DNA of 55,008 nt, taken from the NCBI GenBank assembly GCA_028285595.1, contig JANQOW010000142.1, positions 1-55,008 of the forward strand, in the 5' to 3' direction. Under the pieces are notes generated by a model. That model did no database searches. It was not told the origin of the DNA and saw nothing but the letters and a program-made list of their open reading frames with translations. The stretch is from Hyphomicrobiales bacterium. Its GTDB lineage: Bacteria > Pseudomonadota > Alphaproteobacteria > Rhizobiales > CAJQND01. Made by a program: the position numbers and the translations under genes. This document shows, piece after piece, positions 35,221 to 43,647 of the stretch. The first letter of the stretch is position 1. Every line of letters starts with the position of its first letter.

Positions 35221-36891
35221 ATGACCCTTGCCGGCTTCAGCCAGCACCACTTGCGCCTGATTTCCGGGCTCATACTGTTCGCGTTTGCTCTAACCCATTT
35301 GCTGAATCACGCGGTTGGCCTGATCTCCCTGGAGGCCATGGAGCACGTGCGTCTCTACCGCGTGGCGATCACGCGGTCTGTGCCCGGCAGCATCGTTCTG
35401 GGGCTTGCTTTGGTGGTTCACATCGCCCTTGCGCTCTACAAATTTGCCGCTCGGCGCACGCTCCGCATGACCGCGTGGGAGGCGGTTCAACTGGTCTTTG
35501 GCCTGGCAATCCCTTACTTCCTCTTCCGCCACATGATCGGCACGCGATTGCCTCATGAGCTGTTTGGTGTCGAGACCGACTATTCGCTGGTGCTCTTCGG
35601 CGTTTGGCCGAAAGATGCCTGGCGAATGCTGTTTCTCGTCACGCTCGTTTGGGTCCATGCCTGCATTGGCGTGCATTTTTGGCTCCGGCTTAAGGCTTGG
35701 TACCGGCGTATCGTCTGGCCGTTGTTTGGTGTGGCGGTGCTGATCCCGGTTCTGTCCTATGCCGGATACACCGTGGCGGGCCGCGAGAACGAAGCCACTT
35801 ACGAGTTTGAGAACCCGTTCACGGCCGAGCAGGTCGATTTCGTGCTCATGGCCTTCGATTGGGGCGTATGGGGCGCGATCGGGCTGGTCGGCCTGGCGCT
35901 CTTGCTGCGGCTGTTATGGGTGGCGCAGCGACGGCTCAAACCGCAAATCAAGGTCAGCTATGCCGGCGGCGATGACGTGGTCACCGAACAGGGCGCTTCG
36001 CTCTTGGAGATCAGCCGAAACCATGATGTTCCCCATGCCTCCGTGTGCGGCGGACGCGCCCGGTGCTCCACCTGCCGAGTGAGGGTGCTGGAAGGGCTGG
36101 AGAGCTTGGAAGCGGCGTCTGAAGAAGAGCAGCGCGTTCTGGACCGGGTCGGCGCTGCGGCCAATGTGCGCCTGGCCTGCCAAATGGTGCCCGTGCAGGA
36201 CATTTCCGTAGCCACCTTACTTCCGGCGCATCGGGTCAGGGCAGCCGATGCGAGTGCAAGCGACCGCTACACCTGGGGCGTTGAGCAGGAAGTAACCCTG
36301 ATGTTCGCAGATTTGCGCGGGTTTACGGCCTTGTCGGAGAACAAGTATCCCTATGATGTGGTCTTCATTCTCAACCAGTATCTGGGTCAGATGAGCGCCG
36401 CGATCGAGGATTCCGGCGGGTATGTGGACAAGTTCATCGGTGACGGCATCATGGCCATCTTCGGCATGGGCCAGGATCCTTCCAAAGGCGCTGATGCCGC
36501 GCTCAGAGCCGCCAAGGCCATGGGCGGCGTGCTGGGTGCACTGAACAGGAGCCTGGCGCACGATCTTCCCGAACCTCTGCGCATCGGCATTGGTCTGCAC
36601 ACCGGAGCGGCCATTCTGGGCCGGGTGGGCGTGGCTCAGAACAACGGCGCCAGCCAGCGCATCACCGCTTTAGGTGACACGGTCAACGCGGCCAGCCGGC
36701 TTGAAGGCTCCAGCAAGCAATTTGGCGCCGAGCTCGTTGTGTCGGCAACCACCATCGCGGCAGCCAACATCGCGGCCGGTGAGGGGCAAACCGAGCGAAT
36801 TCAGGTTAAGGGCAAGCAGGAGGCCTTGGATGTGACCGTCTACAAGCGCGCAGTCAGCGTGCTCCCCGACGAGCTTCAGGGATCTGGATAG
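35221..36891 (+). CDS. cyaC: Redox-type adenylate cyclase: 6-TM diheme-like anchor, 2Fe-2S ferredoxin and cyclase domains
   Basis: A 556-residue protein with three parts. Residues 1-235 form about six membrane helices resembling a succinate-dehydrogenase cytochrome b anchor, with His26/30, His67, His104 and His146/152 as candidate haem ligands. Residues 240-335 are a 2Fe-2S ferredoxin domain with Cys276, Cys282, Cys285 and Cys320. Residues 355-545 are a class III cyclase domain. It has metal Asp364 (MFADLRGF) and Asp408 (KFIGDGIMAIFG), ATP-selecting Lys404 and Thr482, and transition-state Asn489 and Arg493. This is the architecture of Sinorhizobium meliloti CyaC, described as a quinone-responsive diheme-B cyclase. 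It should make cAMP according to respiratory redox state. Confidence 0.92.
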   Translation: MTLAGFSQHHLRLISGLILFAFALTHLLNHAVGLISLEAMEHVRLYRVAITRSVPGSIVLGLALVVHIALALYKFAARRTLRMTAWEAVQLVFGLAIPYFLFRHMIGTRLPHELFGVETDYSLVLFGVWPKDAWRMLFLVTLVWVHACIGVHFWLRLKAWYRRIVWPLFGVAVLIPVLSYAGYTVAGRENEATYEFENPFTAEQVDFVLMAFDWGVWGAIGLVGLALLLRLLWVAQRRLKPQIKVSYAGGDDVVTEQGASLLEISRNHDVPHASVCGGRARCSTCRVRVLEGLESLEAASEEEQRVLDRVGAAANVRLACQMVPVQDISVATLLPAHRVRAADASASDRYTWGVEQEVTLMFADLRGFTALSENKYPYDVVFILNQYLGQMSAAIEDSGGYVDKFIGDGIMAIFGMGQDPSKGADAALRAAKAMGGVLGALNRSLAHDLPEPLRIGIGLHTGAAILGRVGVAQNNGASQRITALGDTVNAASRLEGSSKQFGAELVVSATTIAAANIAAGEGQTERIQVKGKQEALDVTVYKRAVSVLPDELQGSG

Positions 36892-37889
36892 TGGGCCATG
36901 TGCCAGCGTGCAAAGCGCGCGATGCCCTCTTCAATTGAGGTTTGGGGACGGAACCCTGTGAGCGCCTCCAGCGCTTCAGTGTCGGCCCAAGTGATCTCAA
37001 CTTCACCGGGCTGCATGTCTACCATTTCCAGTTTCGGCTCTATGCCGAAGGCCTCGGCCAACACCCGGATATAGCGCATCAGTTCTTCAGGCTGACCATT
37101 GCCGATGTTGAGAACCCGGTAAGGCGCAACACCGCTGGTGCCCGAATTTGGCTCAGCCGGCTTCCAGTTCGGGTCGGGGGTCGGAGCCTTGGACATCAAT
37201 CGGAAGAGGCTCTCCACAATGTCGCCCACATAGGTGAAGTCGCGCTTCATCCGGCCATGATTGTGCACGGTGATCGTGCGGCCCGCCCGCATGGCGTCTG
37301 CGAATTTGAAGAAGGCCATGTCAGGGCGCCCCCATTCTCCATAAACCGTGAAGAACCGCAGGCCCGTCATGGGCAGGCCAAACAGATGGGAGTAGCTGTG
37401 GGCGAGGGCCTCGTTCGCTTTCTTCGTGGCTGCATAGAGCGAAAGCGGATGGTCGGTGAGCCCGTCCTCGTTTGAAGGATGTGACCGGTTCGCCCCATAG
37501 ACCGAGCTTGAGGAGGCATAGAGGAGGTGACGTGGCGGTGTCTGCCGGCAGGCCTCCAACAGGTTGGCAAAGCCTGTCAGATTGCTTTGCACATATGTAT
37601 GTGGTGCCTCCAGGCTGTAGCGGACGCCCGGCTGGGCAGCCAGGTGATAGACGATATCCGGCGCGGCTCCTTCGATCAGGGCCGAGAGGCCAGGCCCGTC
37701 TGTGAGGTCCAGGTTTTGGATCTCCACATCGCAGGTGCGTTTCAGCTCTTCAGCCCGCGCCTCTTTCAGACTCACATCGTAATAGTGAGAAAAGTTGTCC
37801 AGACAGACAACATCATGCCCTTCAACGATGAGGCGGCGCGCCAGGTGATAGCCAATGAAGCCCGCCGCACCGGTTACAAGTGTGCGCAT
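36876..37889 (-). CDS. UDP-glucuronate 4-epimerase (NAD-dependent SDR)
   Basis: A 337-residue extended short-chain dehydrogenase. The NAD-binding GAAGFIGYHLARRL is at the N-terminus, the catalytic Tyr-Lys pair is in SLYAATKKANE, and the TVYGEWGRPDMAFFKFADAM segment is typical of UDP-glucuronate epimerases (LpsL/Cap1J type). It converts UDP-glucuronate to UDP-galacturonate for surface polysaccharides. It follows the UDP-glucose dehydrogenase gene by 13 bases on the minus strand, which makes a two-step UDP-Glc to UDP-GlcA to UDP-GalA pathway. Its 3' end overlaps the cyclase gene by 16 bases in convergent orientation. Confidence 0.9.
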   Translation of the reverse strand: MRTLVTGAAGFIGYHLARRLIVEGHDVVCLDNFSHYYDVSLKEARAEELKRTCDVEIQNLDLTDGPGLSALIEGAAPDIVYHLAAQPGVRYSLEAPHTYVQSNLTGFANLLEACRQTPPRHLLYASSSSVYGANRSHPSNEDGLTDHPLSLYAATKKANEALAHSYSHLFGLPMTGLRFFTVYGEWGRPDMAFFKFADAMRAGRTITVHNHGRMKRDFTYVGDIVESLFRLMSKAPTPDPNWKPAEPNSGTSGVAPYRVLNIGNGQPEELMRYIRVLAEAFGIEPKLEMVDMQPGEVEITWADTEALEALTGFRPQTSIEEGIARFARWHMAHYPDP

Positions 37890-37902
37890 GGCGAAGCCTC
37901 CC

Positions 37903-39219
37903 TCATGGATGGATCACTTTGCGGCCGAGGGAGTGGTAGGAGAAGGGCAGGTCCGCGAACTCGTTCAGATTGAAGATATTGCGCAAGTCCACAAGAACAT
38001 GGCTGCGCATGAGACCCGCCACCGTCTTCAAGTCCAATCCACGATAGGCATTCCATTCGGTGAGAATCACCAGACAGTCCGCACCTTCAACCGCATCCAA
38101 TGGATCAGCGGCCCATGTCAGATCGGCAAGCTCGGCTTCCGCATTCTTTCGGGCCACCGGGTCATGGGCAACGATCTCAGCGCCTCTTTCCTGCAAAGCC
38201 GGTATGATCGTCAGAGCCGGTGCCTCGCGGATATCATCCGTGTTTGGCTTAAAACTGACCCCCAGCACGGCAATCTTCTTGCCCTTCACATCGCCGCCCA
38301 TGGCTTCGCTAATTTTGTTCACCATCTTCATTTTGCGGTCGTCATTGATTTTGATGGTGGTTTCGATCGTCGTCATATTGCTGTTGTTGGACTGGCCAAT
38401 GGAGGCCAGGGCGCGTGTATCTTTCGGAAAGCAAGAGCCCCCATAGGCCGGCCCCGGGTGGAGGAAGTAGGGGCCAATGCGGCGGTCCTTGCCAAGCGCT
38501 TGAGCGGTTTCACTCACGTTGGCGCCGACCGCTTCACACAGATCCGATAGCTCGTTCATAAAGCTGATGCGCATCGCCAGAAAAGCATTGTTGGCATACT
38601 TGATCAGCTCTGAGGTTTCAAAGTCCGTCACAATCAACGGAGCATCCCGCAAGGATAGCGGACGGTACGCCTGGCGCATCAACTCCTCAGCGCGCTCATC
38701 TTCAACCCCAACCACAATCTTGTCCGGTCGCATGAAGTCCTCAATCGCAGAGCCTTCGCGCAAGAATTCCGGGTTTGAGACCATGGCAAAATCAGCATCC
38801 GGCCGGGCCTCCTTGATGAGGCCCTCCAAGCGCCGTGCGGTGCCGACCGGCACGGTTGACTTGGTGACGATCACCTTAAAGCCATTGAGTGCGGAGGCTA
38901 TTTCATGGGCCGCATTCTCCACAAACTGCATGTCCACGGCCCCGCCATCGCGCCGGCCTGGTGTGCCCACCGCGATGAAGATGATATCGGCAGCTTTCAC
39001 GGCTCCTTCCAAGTCGGAGGAGAAGAACAGCCGCCCGGCCTTGGTGTTGGTGGCGATCAGCGTGTCCAGTCCGGGCTCGTAAATCGGCACCTCGCCTGCT
39101 TTGAGTCGCTTCACTTTCTCCGGGTCATGGTCGACACAATCAACCGAGTGGCCAAACTCAGAAAAACAGGCTCCCGACACCAAACCCACATAGCCGGAAC
39201 CGATCATGGCAATTCTCAT
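37903..39219 (-). CDS. UDP-glucose 6-dehydrogenase
   Basis: A 438-residue UDP-glucose/GDP-mannose dehydrogenase family enzyme that oxidises UDP-glucose to UDP-glucuronate with two NAD. The N-terminal Rossmann motif is MIGSGYVGLVSGACFSEFG. The catalytic Cys lies in YGGSCFPKDTRAL. The C-terminal domain shows KIAVLGVSFKPNTDDIREAPAL (in part). The start at 39219 (MRIAMIGSGYVGL) is preferred over the 12-residue longer frame because the family begins at this Met. It corresponds to RkpK/Ugd of rhizobia. It is the first gene of the minus-strand pair. Confidence 0.94.
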   Translation of the reverse strand: MRIAMIGSGYVGLVSGACFSEFGHSVDCVDHDPEKVKRLKAGEVPIYEPGLDTLIATNTKAGRLFFSSDLEGAVKAADIIFIAVGTPGRRDGGAVDMQFVENAAHEIASALNGFKVIVTKSTVPVGTARRLEGLIKEARPDADFAMVSNPEFLREGSAIEDFMRPDKIVVGVEDERAEELMRQAYRPLSLRDAPLIVTDFETSELIKYANNAFLAMRISFMNELSDLCEAVGANVSETAQALGKDRRIGPYFLHPGPAYGGSCFPKDTRALASIGQSNNSNMTTIETTIKINDDRKMKMVNKISEAMGGDVKGKKIAVLGVSFKPNTDDIREAPALTIIPALQERGAEIVAHDPVARKNAEAELADLTWAADPLDAVEGADCLVILTEWNAYRGLDLKTVAGLMRSHVLVDLRNIFNLNEFADLPFSYHSLGRKVIHP

Positions 39220-39399
39220 TAAACAACCCTCATCAACTGCGAAGTGGCCGAGCAAAGGGTGTTATAAGGCACAACTTGAGGTTTCTCACAATAGCGCGTC
39301 AGATTGGTGAACCACTTGCCACACGCGGTGGTTTTGATGCTAGGGTGACACGTCAGCTGGGAGAGATGGGGCTGATCGGGTACGGGCACTAGGGAGAAG
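39220..39399. promoter_or_regulatory. Divergent intergenic region, UDP-glucose dehydrogenase / MBL-fold gene
   Basis: This 180-base region must contain promoters for both directions. GGGAGAAG precedes the ATG at 39400. A short dyad ACCAC/GTGGT lies near 39309-39335. I see no clear CRP-type or FNR-type box and no further gene. Confidence 0.35.
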
Positions 39400-40233
39400 A
39401 TGGCCAACGACGAATTTTTTGTCCGGTTTTGGGGGGTGAGAGGTTCTCTTCCGACGCCAGGTCCGAGCACTGTTGAGTTTGGCGGAAACACACCGTGCGT
39501 TGAGATGCGCTGCGGCGGACGCGTGCTTGTGTTCGATGCGGGCTCGGGTATTCACCCCCTCGGAACCCTCCTGAAAGAAGAGGGTGTCAAGCGGTTGGAC
39601 CTGTTCTTTACCCACACCCACTACGATCACATCGGCGGACTGCCGTTTTTTGCACCGTTTATGTCCGAAGAGGTTCAGATCGATATCTGGTCCGGTCACT
39701 CCGATGATGATGAGGCCACCACCAAATCCGTGGTTAAGAAGTTCATGTCTCCGCCGTTTTTCCCTGTGCCGCCGGAGATATTCAAGGCCAGGGTCGGCTA
39801 TCACGATTTTCTGCCCGGCAATCAATTTGATTTGCCTGGAGGCGTTACCATCAAAACGATAGCTTTGAACCATCCCGGCGGGGCCATGGGCTATAGGGTC
39901 GAGTATGGTGGAAAGTCCATCTGTTACGTCACCGATACTGAACATGTGCCTGGGAAGCCGGACCAGAACATTTTGAAGTTAATTCAGGACGCGGACGTAG
40001 TGATCTATGACGCCACCTATTGCGACAGCGTGTTTGAGCAGTTTGTGGGCTTCGGCCACTCCACGTGGCAGGAGGGCATCCGCCTGTGCGAGGCTGCCAA
40101 TGCGGGGCAGTATTGCATCTTCCATCACCGGCCGTCCTATGATGATGAGACCTTGCGCTCGGTGGAGCGTCAGGCCCAGGCGATCTATCCCAACTCTGTT
40201 GTGGTCCGTGAAGGCATGCGGATCGACCCATGA
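39400..40233 (+). CDS. Metallo-beta-lactamase-fold hydrolase, coupled to a cyclase gene
   Basis: A 277-residue MBL-fold protein of the PhnP/COG1235-like group, recognised by RFWGVRGSLPTPGPSTVEFGGN (in part) at the N-terminus. The metal motif is THTHYDHIGG (His72, His74, Asp76, His77). Later ligands are in NHPGGAMGYRVEYG, CYVTDTEH and GFGHSTWQEG. Related MBL-fold enzymes cleave phosphodiester bonds, including cyclic nucleotides (class II phosphodiesterases). The stop overlaps the start of an adenylate cyclase gene by 4 bases, so a cyclic-nucleotide phosphodiesterase role is an attractive inference. It could also be an unrelated hydrolase. Confidence 0.85.
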   Translation: MANDEFFVRFWGVRGSLPTPGPSTVEFGGNTPCVEMRCGGRVLVFDAGSGIHPLGTLLKEEGVKRLDLFFTHTHYDHIGGLPFFAPFMSEEVQIDIWSGHSDDDEATTKSVVKKFMSPPFFPVPPEIFKARVGYHDFLPGNQFDLPGGVTIKTIALNHPGGAMGYRVEYGGKSICYVTDTEHVPGKPDQNILKLIQDADVVIYDATYCDSVFEQFVGFGHSTWQEGIRLCEAANAGQYCIFHHRPSYDDETLRSVERQAQAIYPNSVVVREGMRIDP

Positions 40234-41612
40234 CTGAGCTGCAACAGCGCGAGCGCGCACCCGACGATGACCTGCGTGCCATCGTTCGAACAGCAGTGCC
40301 GTGGGAGAGCCACCGAAACCTCCCCAGGCGCATCGTGCAGTCCATTGAGCGCCAGGACCATGCCAGCGAGGTGCTGGCCAAGCTTATCCAGCTGGCCGTG
40401 GTGTCGATCATGGCGGTGCTCTATCTTGCCTCGCCGAAAACCGACGCCGGCACGGCGTTCTCGCCGGTGCCCTATGCGCTGTCCATCTATATCATTTTGA
40501 ACCTGATTGGCCTGTTCTGGGCTTTACGTTGGGGCCTCAATGACTGGGCGGTCTACGGCTCCATTCTCATAGACATGACCTTGCTCATGGTGCTCATCTG
40601 GAGCTTTCACATCCAGTATGAGCAACCGGCCTCTTTCTATCTAAAAGCGCCGACCATCCTTTACGCCTTCATCTTCATCGCCATCAGAGCCATGCGTTTT
40701 CAGGCGCGCTTTGTGGTGGCGGCGGGCGTGCTGGCCTCCCTGGGCTGGATGGCCATGGTGATCTACGTGATCAGCATTGATCCGGAAAACACCATGATCA
40801 CGCGCGACTATGTGGAGTATCTGACCAGCAACTCAATTCTCATCGGGGCCGAGCTGGACAAAATCATCACCATCCTGCTGGTCACCGCCATTCTGGCGCT
40901 GGCGTTGCGGCGCGGTTATGCCCTGCTGGTGAACGCCGTCCGCGATCAGCAGGCGGCCCAAGAGCTTTCGCGCTTCTTCGACGCCTCCGTTGCCTCCCAG
41001 ATCACCACGGCAGATCAGTCCATCTCTGCCGGCGAGGGGGCGACCCGGGAGGCTGCGGTGCTCAACATTGACATTCGTGGCTTCACCACCATGGCGGCCA
41101 GCATGCCGGCCAATGAGGTCATGGGGATCCTGACGGCCTATCAAAAGCAGATCGTGCCGATCATCCAGGCCAATGGCGGAACCATCGACAAGTTTCTGGG
41201 GGACGGGATCATGGCCACCTTTGGGGCCTTGGCGCCGAGCGATACCTATGCGGCGGACTCTTTACGGGCCGTCGATGAGATCATCGCCAATGTGCTGACC
41301 TGGAAAGACATTCCTGAACTGGAACGTTTCGATCCTCACGCCATCAACGCGGCGATTGCCGGCGGCCCGATCTCGGTGGGTGCTGTTGGCGACGAGAAGC
41401 GCCTGGAGTTCACGGTGATTGGCCCAGCCGTGAACCTGTCGGCCAAGCTGGAGAAACACAATAAGGTGCCGGGCTCCAGGGCCCTGTGCACGGAAGAGTT
41501 TCTGGAGACGGCCAAACTGCAAGGCTACGAGCCCGACCACGAGATCGAAATCATCAGTTCAGAGGTGGAAGGCACACACGGCACGTTCCAGCTCGCCGTG
41601 CTCCATGCCTAG
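40230..41612 (+). CDS. Membrane-anchored class III adenylate cyclase
   Basis: A 460-residue protein. Residues 50-230 contain about six membrane helices. Residues 275-450 are a class III nucleotide cyclase domain with metal-binding Asp281 (LNIDIRGFTTM) and Asp325 (KFLGDGIMATFG), Lys321 and Thr395 for ATP recognition, and Asn402. The usual transition-state Arg is Lys406 (VNLSAKLEK) and the common GDAVN is GPAVN, so activity may be altered. The start overlaps the MBL-fold gene by 4 bases and the end overlaps the convergent deacetylase gene by 4 bases. The membrane part carries no obvious haem ligands, unlike the cyclase at 35221. Confidence 0.88.
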   Translation: MTELQQRERAPDDDLRAIVRTAVPWESHRNLPRRIVQSIERQDHASEVLAKLIQLAVVSIMAVLYLASPKTDAGTAFSPVPYALSIYIILNLIGLFWALRWGLNDWAVYGSILIDMTLLMVLIWSFHIQYEQPASFYLKAPTILYAFIFIAIRAMRFQARFVVAAGVLASLGWMAMVIYVISIDPENTMITRDYVEYLTSNSILIGAELDKIITILLVTAILALALRRGYALLVNAVRDQQAAQELSRFFDASVASQITTADQSISAGEGATREAAVLNIDIRGFTTMAASMPANEVMGILTAYQKQIVPIIQANGGTIDKFLGDGIMATFGALAPSDTYAADSLRAVDEIIANVLTWKDIPELERFDPHAINAAIAGGPISVGAVGDEKRLEFTVIGPAVNLSAKLEKHNKVPGSRALCTEEFLETAKLQGYEPDHEIEIISSEVEGTHGTFQLAVLHA

Positions 41613-42343
41613 CCGACGAACACCTCGCTCGGACTGATCCAGTCCGCGCGGGTATGGTCGCTTACGGCCGAACCCAACGCCTCCAGAAACGACCAGGCCG
41701 TCTCATCATGCACCAAGTGGTGAGACAGGATACCAATGAGCTGACGGCCTTCGTTTAGAGCGTCAATCATCTCACCTATCAGCTCGCCATGAGGCTTGCC
41801 GCCTCGGGTGCCGCGCCAGTCGATAATATCGATGTGACTGTTCTCAACCCTTAAACCCGGCGGCGCGTCTTCCACGTGGGCTTGGGCGAAGGTGGAAAGG
41901 CCGGAGAACCCCAGTGCCGGCAGCTCGCGCACCACATCCGATGAGATGCGGTTCCAGGGGGGCACCAGAACGGGCAGGGTGCGTTCGGCAGAAATCTCAA
42001 GCGTCCGCCGGTGCGCCATCTCAAGCTCAGCGAAGACGTCCGTCAGCGCCCGGTGTGCGCCCAATTCCTGTTTCTTTTCCGTTTGCGGCGCATGGTTCTT
42101 ATGGGCCCAACCGTGCACTGCACCAACAAACTGCGGCAGGTCGGCCATCGCTTGCCGCAATGTGTCATCAGCTAGAGAGGGCACAAGGGCGATCAGCACC
42201 TCGGTCTCCTGACGTGCCGCCCAGTCGGCCAGTTGACGTAGAGGGGCTGTGTCGCTCACCGCATCATCATCTCGCAGCCAAAACCGCACCGGGCCGCTCT
42301 GGCGGTCTAGTGCTGTTTGGAAATCTGTCCAGGTTGCGCTCAT
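41609..42343 (-). CDS. Polysaccharide deacetylase family protein
   Basis: A 244-residue protein of the NodB-like carbohydrate esterase 4 fold. The motif 1 Asp residues are in RFWLRDDDAVSD, the metal His pair is in HGWAHKNHAP, and the PPWNRIS segment corresponds to motif 3. The C-terminal His in SHHLVHDE completes the site. There is no signal peptide, so it may act on cytoplasmic glycan intermediates (inference). It is translationally coupled to the upstream glycosyltransferase gene (4-base overlap). Confidence 0.82.
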   Translation of the reverse strand: MSATWTDFQTALDRQSGPVRFWLRDDDAVSDTAPLRQLADWAARQETEVLIALVPSLADDTLRQAMADLPQFVGAVHGWAHKNHAPQTEKKQELGAHRALTDVFAELEMAHRRTLEISAERTLPVLVPPWNRISSDVVRELPALGFSGLSTFAQAHVEDAPPGLRVENSHIDIIDWRGTRGGKPHGELIGEMIDALNEGRQLIGILSHHLVHDETAWSFLEALGSAVSDHTRADWISPSEVFVG

Positions 42344-43446
42344 AATAGCCGGTCCAATGCATCTTTCAGGCGCATCGATGCGGTTTCAATCGAGCGTTCT
42401 GAGCGCACGAAGCTCTGAGCCGCCTGTCCAAACCCGGCGAGCCGGGCGCGGTCCTCCGTGAGCTCTGAGATCCCTTGGCGGAAGCCTTCCACATCACCCA
42501 GCGGTGTCAACAGGCCCGTCTCGCCATGACGCACCACGCTTGCGATCCCGCCGGTGTCCTGTGCCACAACCGCCAGGCCCGCGGCCTGGGCCTCCAGAAA
42601 CGCCATGCCATAGGCCTCCCCAAAGCCCGGCCAAACGTAAAGCTCGCAACCGGCATAAAGAGGTGCCAGGTCTTCTGGTGCCAACCGGCCATGCCAGGTT
42701 AGCCGGTCCGCGGGCAGGGCGGCAAAGGCCTGCTCTACGTCAGCGCGGGCCTCGCCATCCCCCACAATGTCCAGGCTCCAACTCAGATGCTCCAGCCCGC
42801 GGAGAGCGTCCGCCAGCATCCGATAGCTTTCCAGTTTCACATCATGGCGCATCATGGCCACCGTAAGCAGGCGGATCGGATCATCTGAACAGGTTTCCCA
42901 GACGGCGCGTGCCGGTATGTGTTGCACGTCTAGAAACGGCGGCAGAGGGCAGACCTTGCTGTCGCGGCCGGTGAGATTAACAAGCCCCTCGCGGTCCCGG
43001 GGCGTGAAATAGAAATTCAGATCTGCCCGCTCCAACGCCTCCTGATTGTGCCGGTGCGCCCGGGCCCAGGGCCCTTGGGCGCGCTTGTTCGCATGTGAGG
43101 CTTCCGCCGTCACGTAGGGCACGCCCAGCGCGCCGGCGATCTGCGGCCCGATCAGATCAGGCGACTTATAATAGGGATGGTAGGTGAACCACAGATCAGG
43201 GCTCTTCGCGGCGTTGGACGCATAAGCATCCAAAAGCCGTTGCACTTCCTCTTGCGCGGCTGCTTGGAGCGCCTCCAGCCCGCCATCGCCCTTGGGCAAA
43301 TATCCACGCAGGCTGGAGGCAGACTGCGGATCGTACCCGGCTTGTCGCAACGCCGCCATCAGCAGCCGCGCCATCTGACGGTCACCGGACGGCACCGGAT
43401 GATCGGGAGATTTCAGCGGGGCATAGAAGGCGATGGTCATATCCAA
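42340..43446 (-). CDS. Glycosyltransferase family 4
   Basis: A 368-residue GT-B enzyme. The N-terminus TIAFYAPLKSPDHPVPSGDRQMARL (in part) is the acceptor domain of GT4 members. The C-terminal domain has WPGFGEAYGMAFLEAQAAGLA with the donor-binding Glu pair, followed by QDTGGIASVVRHGETGLLTP. ATG 43440 is an alternative start two codons in. It pairs with the deacetylase gene in a two-gene minus-strand operon at the edge of the glycan island. Confidence 0.9.
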   Translation of the reverse strand: MDMTIAFYAPLKSPDHPVPSGDRQMARLLMAALRQAGYDPQSASSLRGYLPKGDGGLEALQAAAQEEVQRLLDAYASNAAKSPDLWFTYHPYYKSPDLIGPQIAGALGVPYVTAEASHANKRAQGPWARAHRHNQEALERADLNFYFTPRDREGLVNLTGRDSKVCPLPPFLDVQHIPARAVWETCSDDPIRLLTVAMMRHDVKLESYRMLADALRGLEHLSWSLDIVGDGEARADVEQAFAALPADRLTWHGRLAPEDLAPLYAGCELYVWPGFGEAYGMAFLEAQAAGLAVVAQDTGGIASVVRHGETGLLTPLGDVEGFRQGISELTEDRARLAGFGQAAQSFVRSERSIETASMRLKDALDRLL

Positions 43447-43647
43447 TGGGCTCTGAGGCGGCCTGGAACAGGCTCTCCTAAGGGAAAGGCAATTTACCAG
43501 GCGGCGAAGTGTTTTCGTTGCCTTTCATAGGGAAGTTCGGTTAGTTTCGCACGGGGAAAGGTTGCGAGAGCTCGTTCGGACCGGGGTGCGATGAAGCGGC
43601 CATTCGAGAACCTGAGAGAATATCCCCGCTGGAGAAAGGGCGAACTA

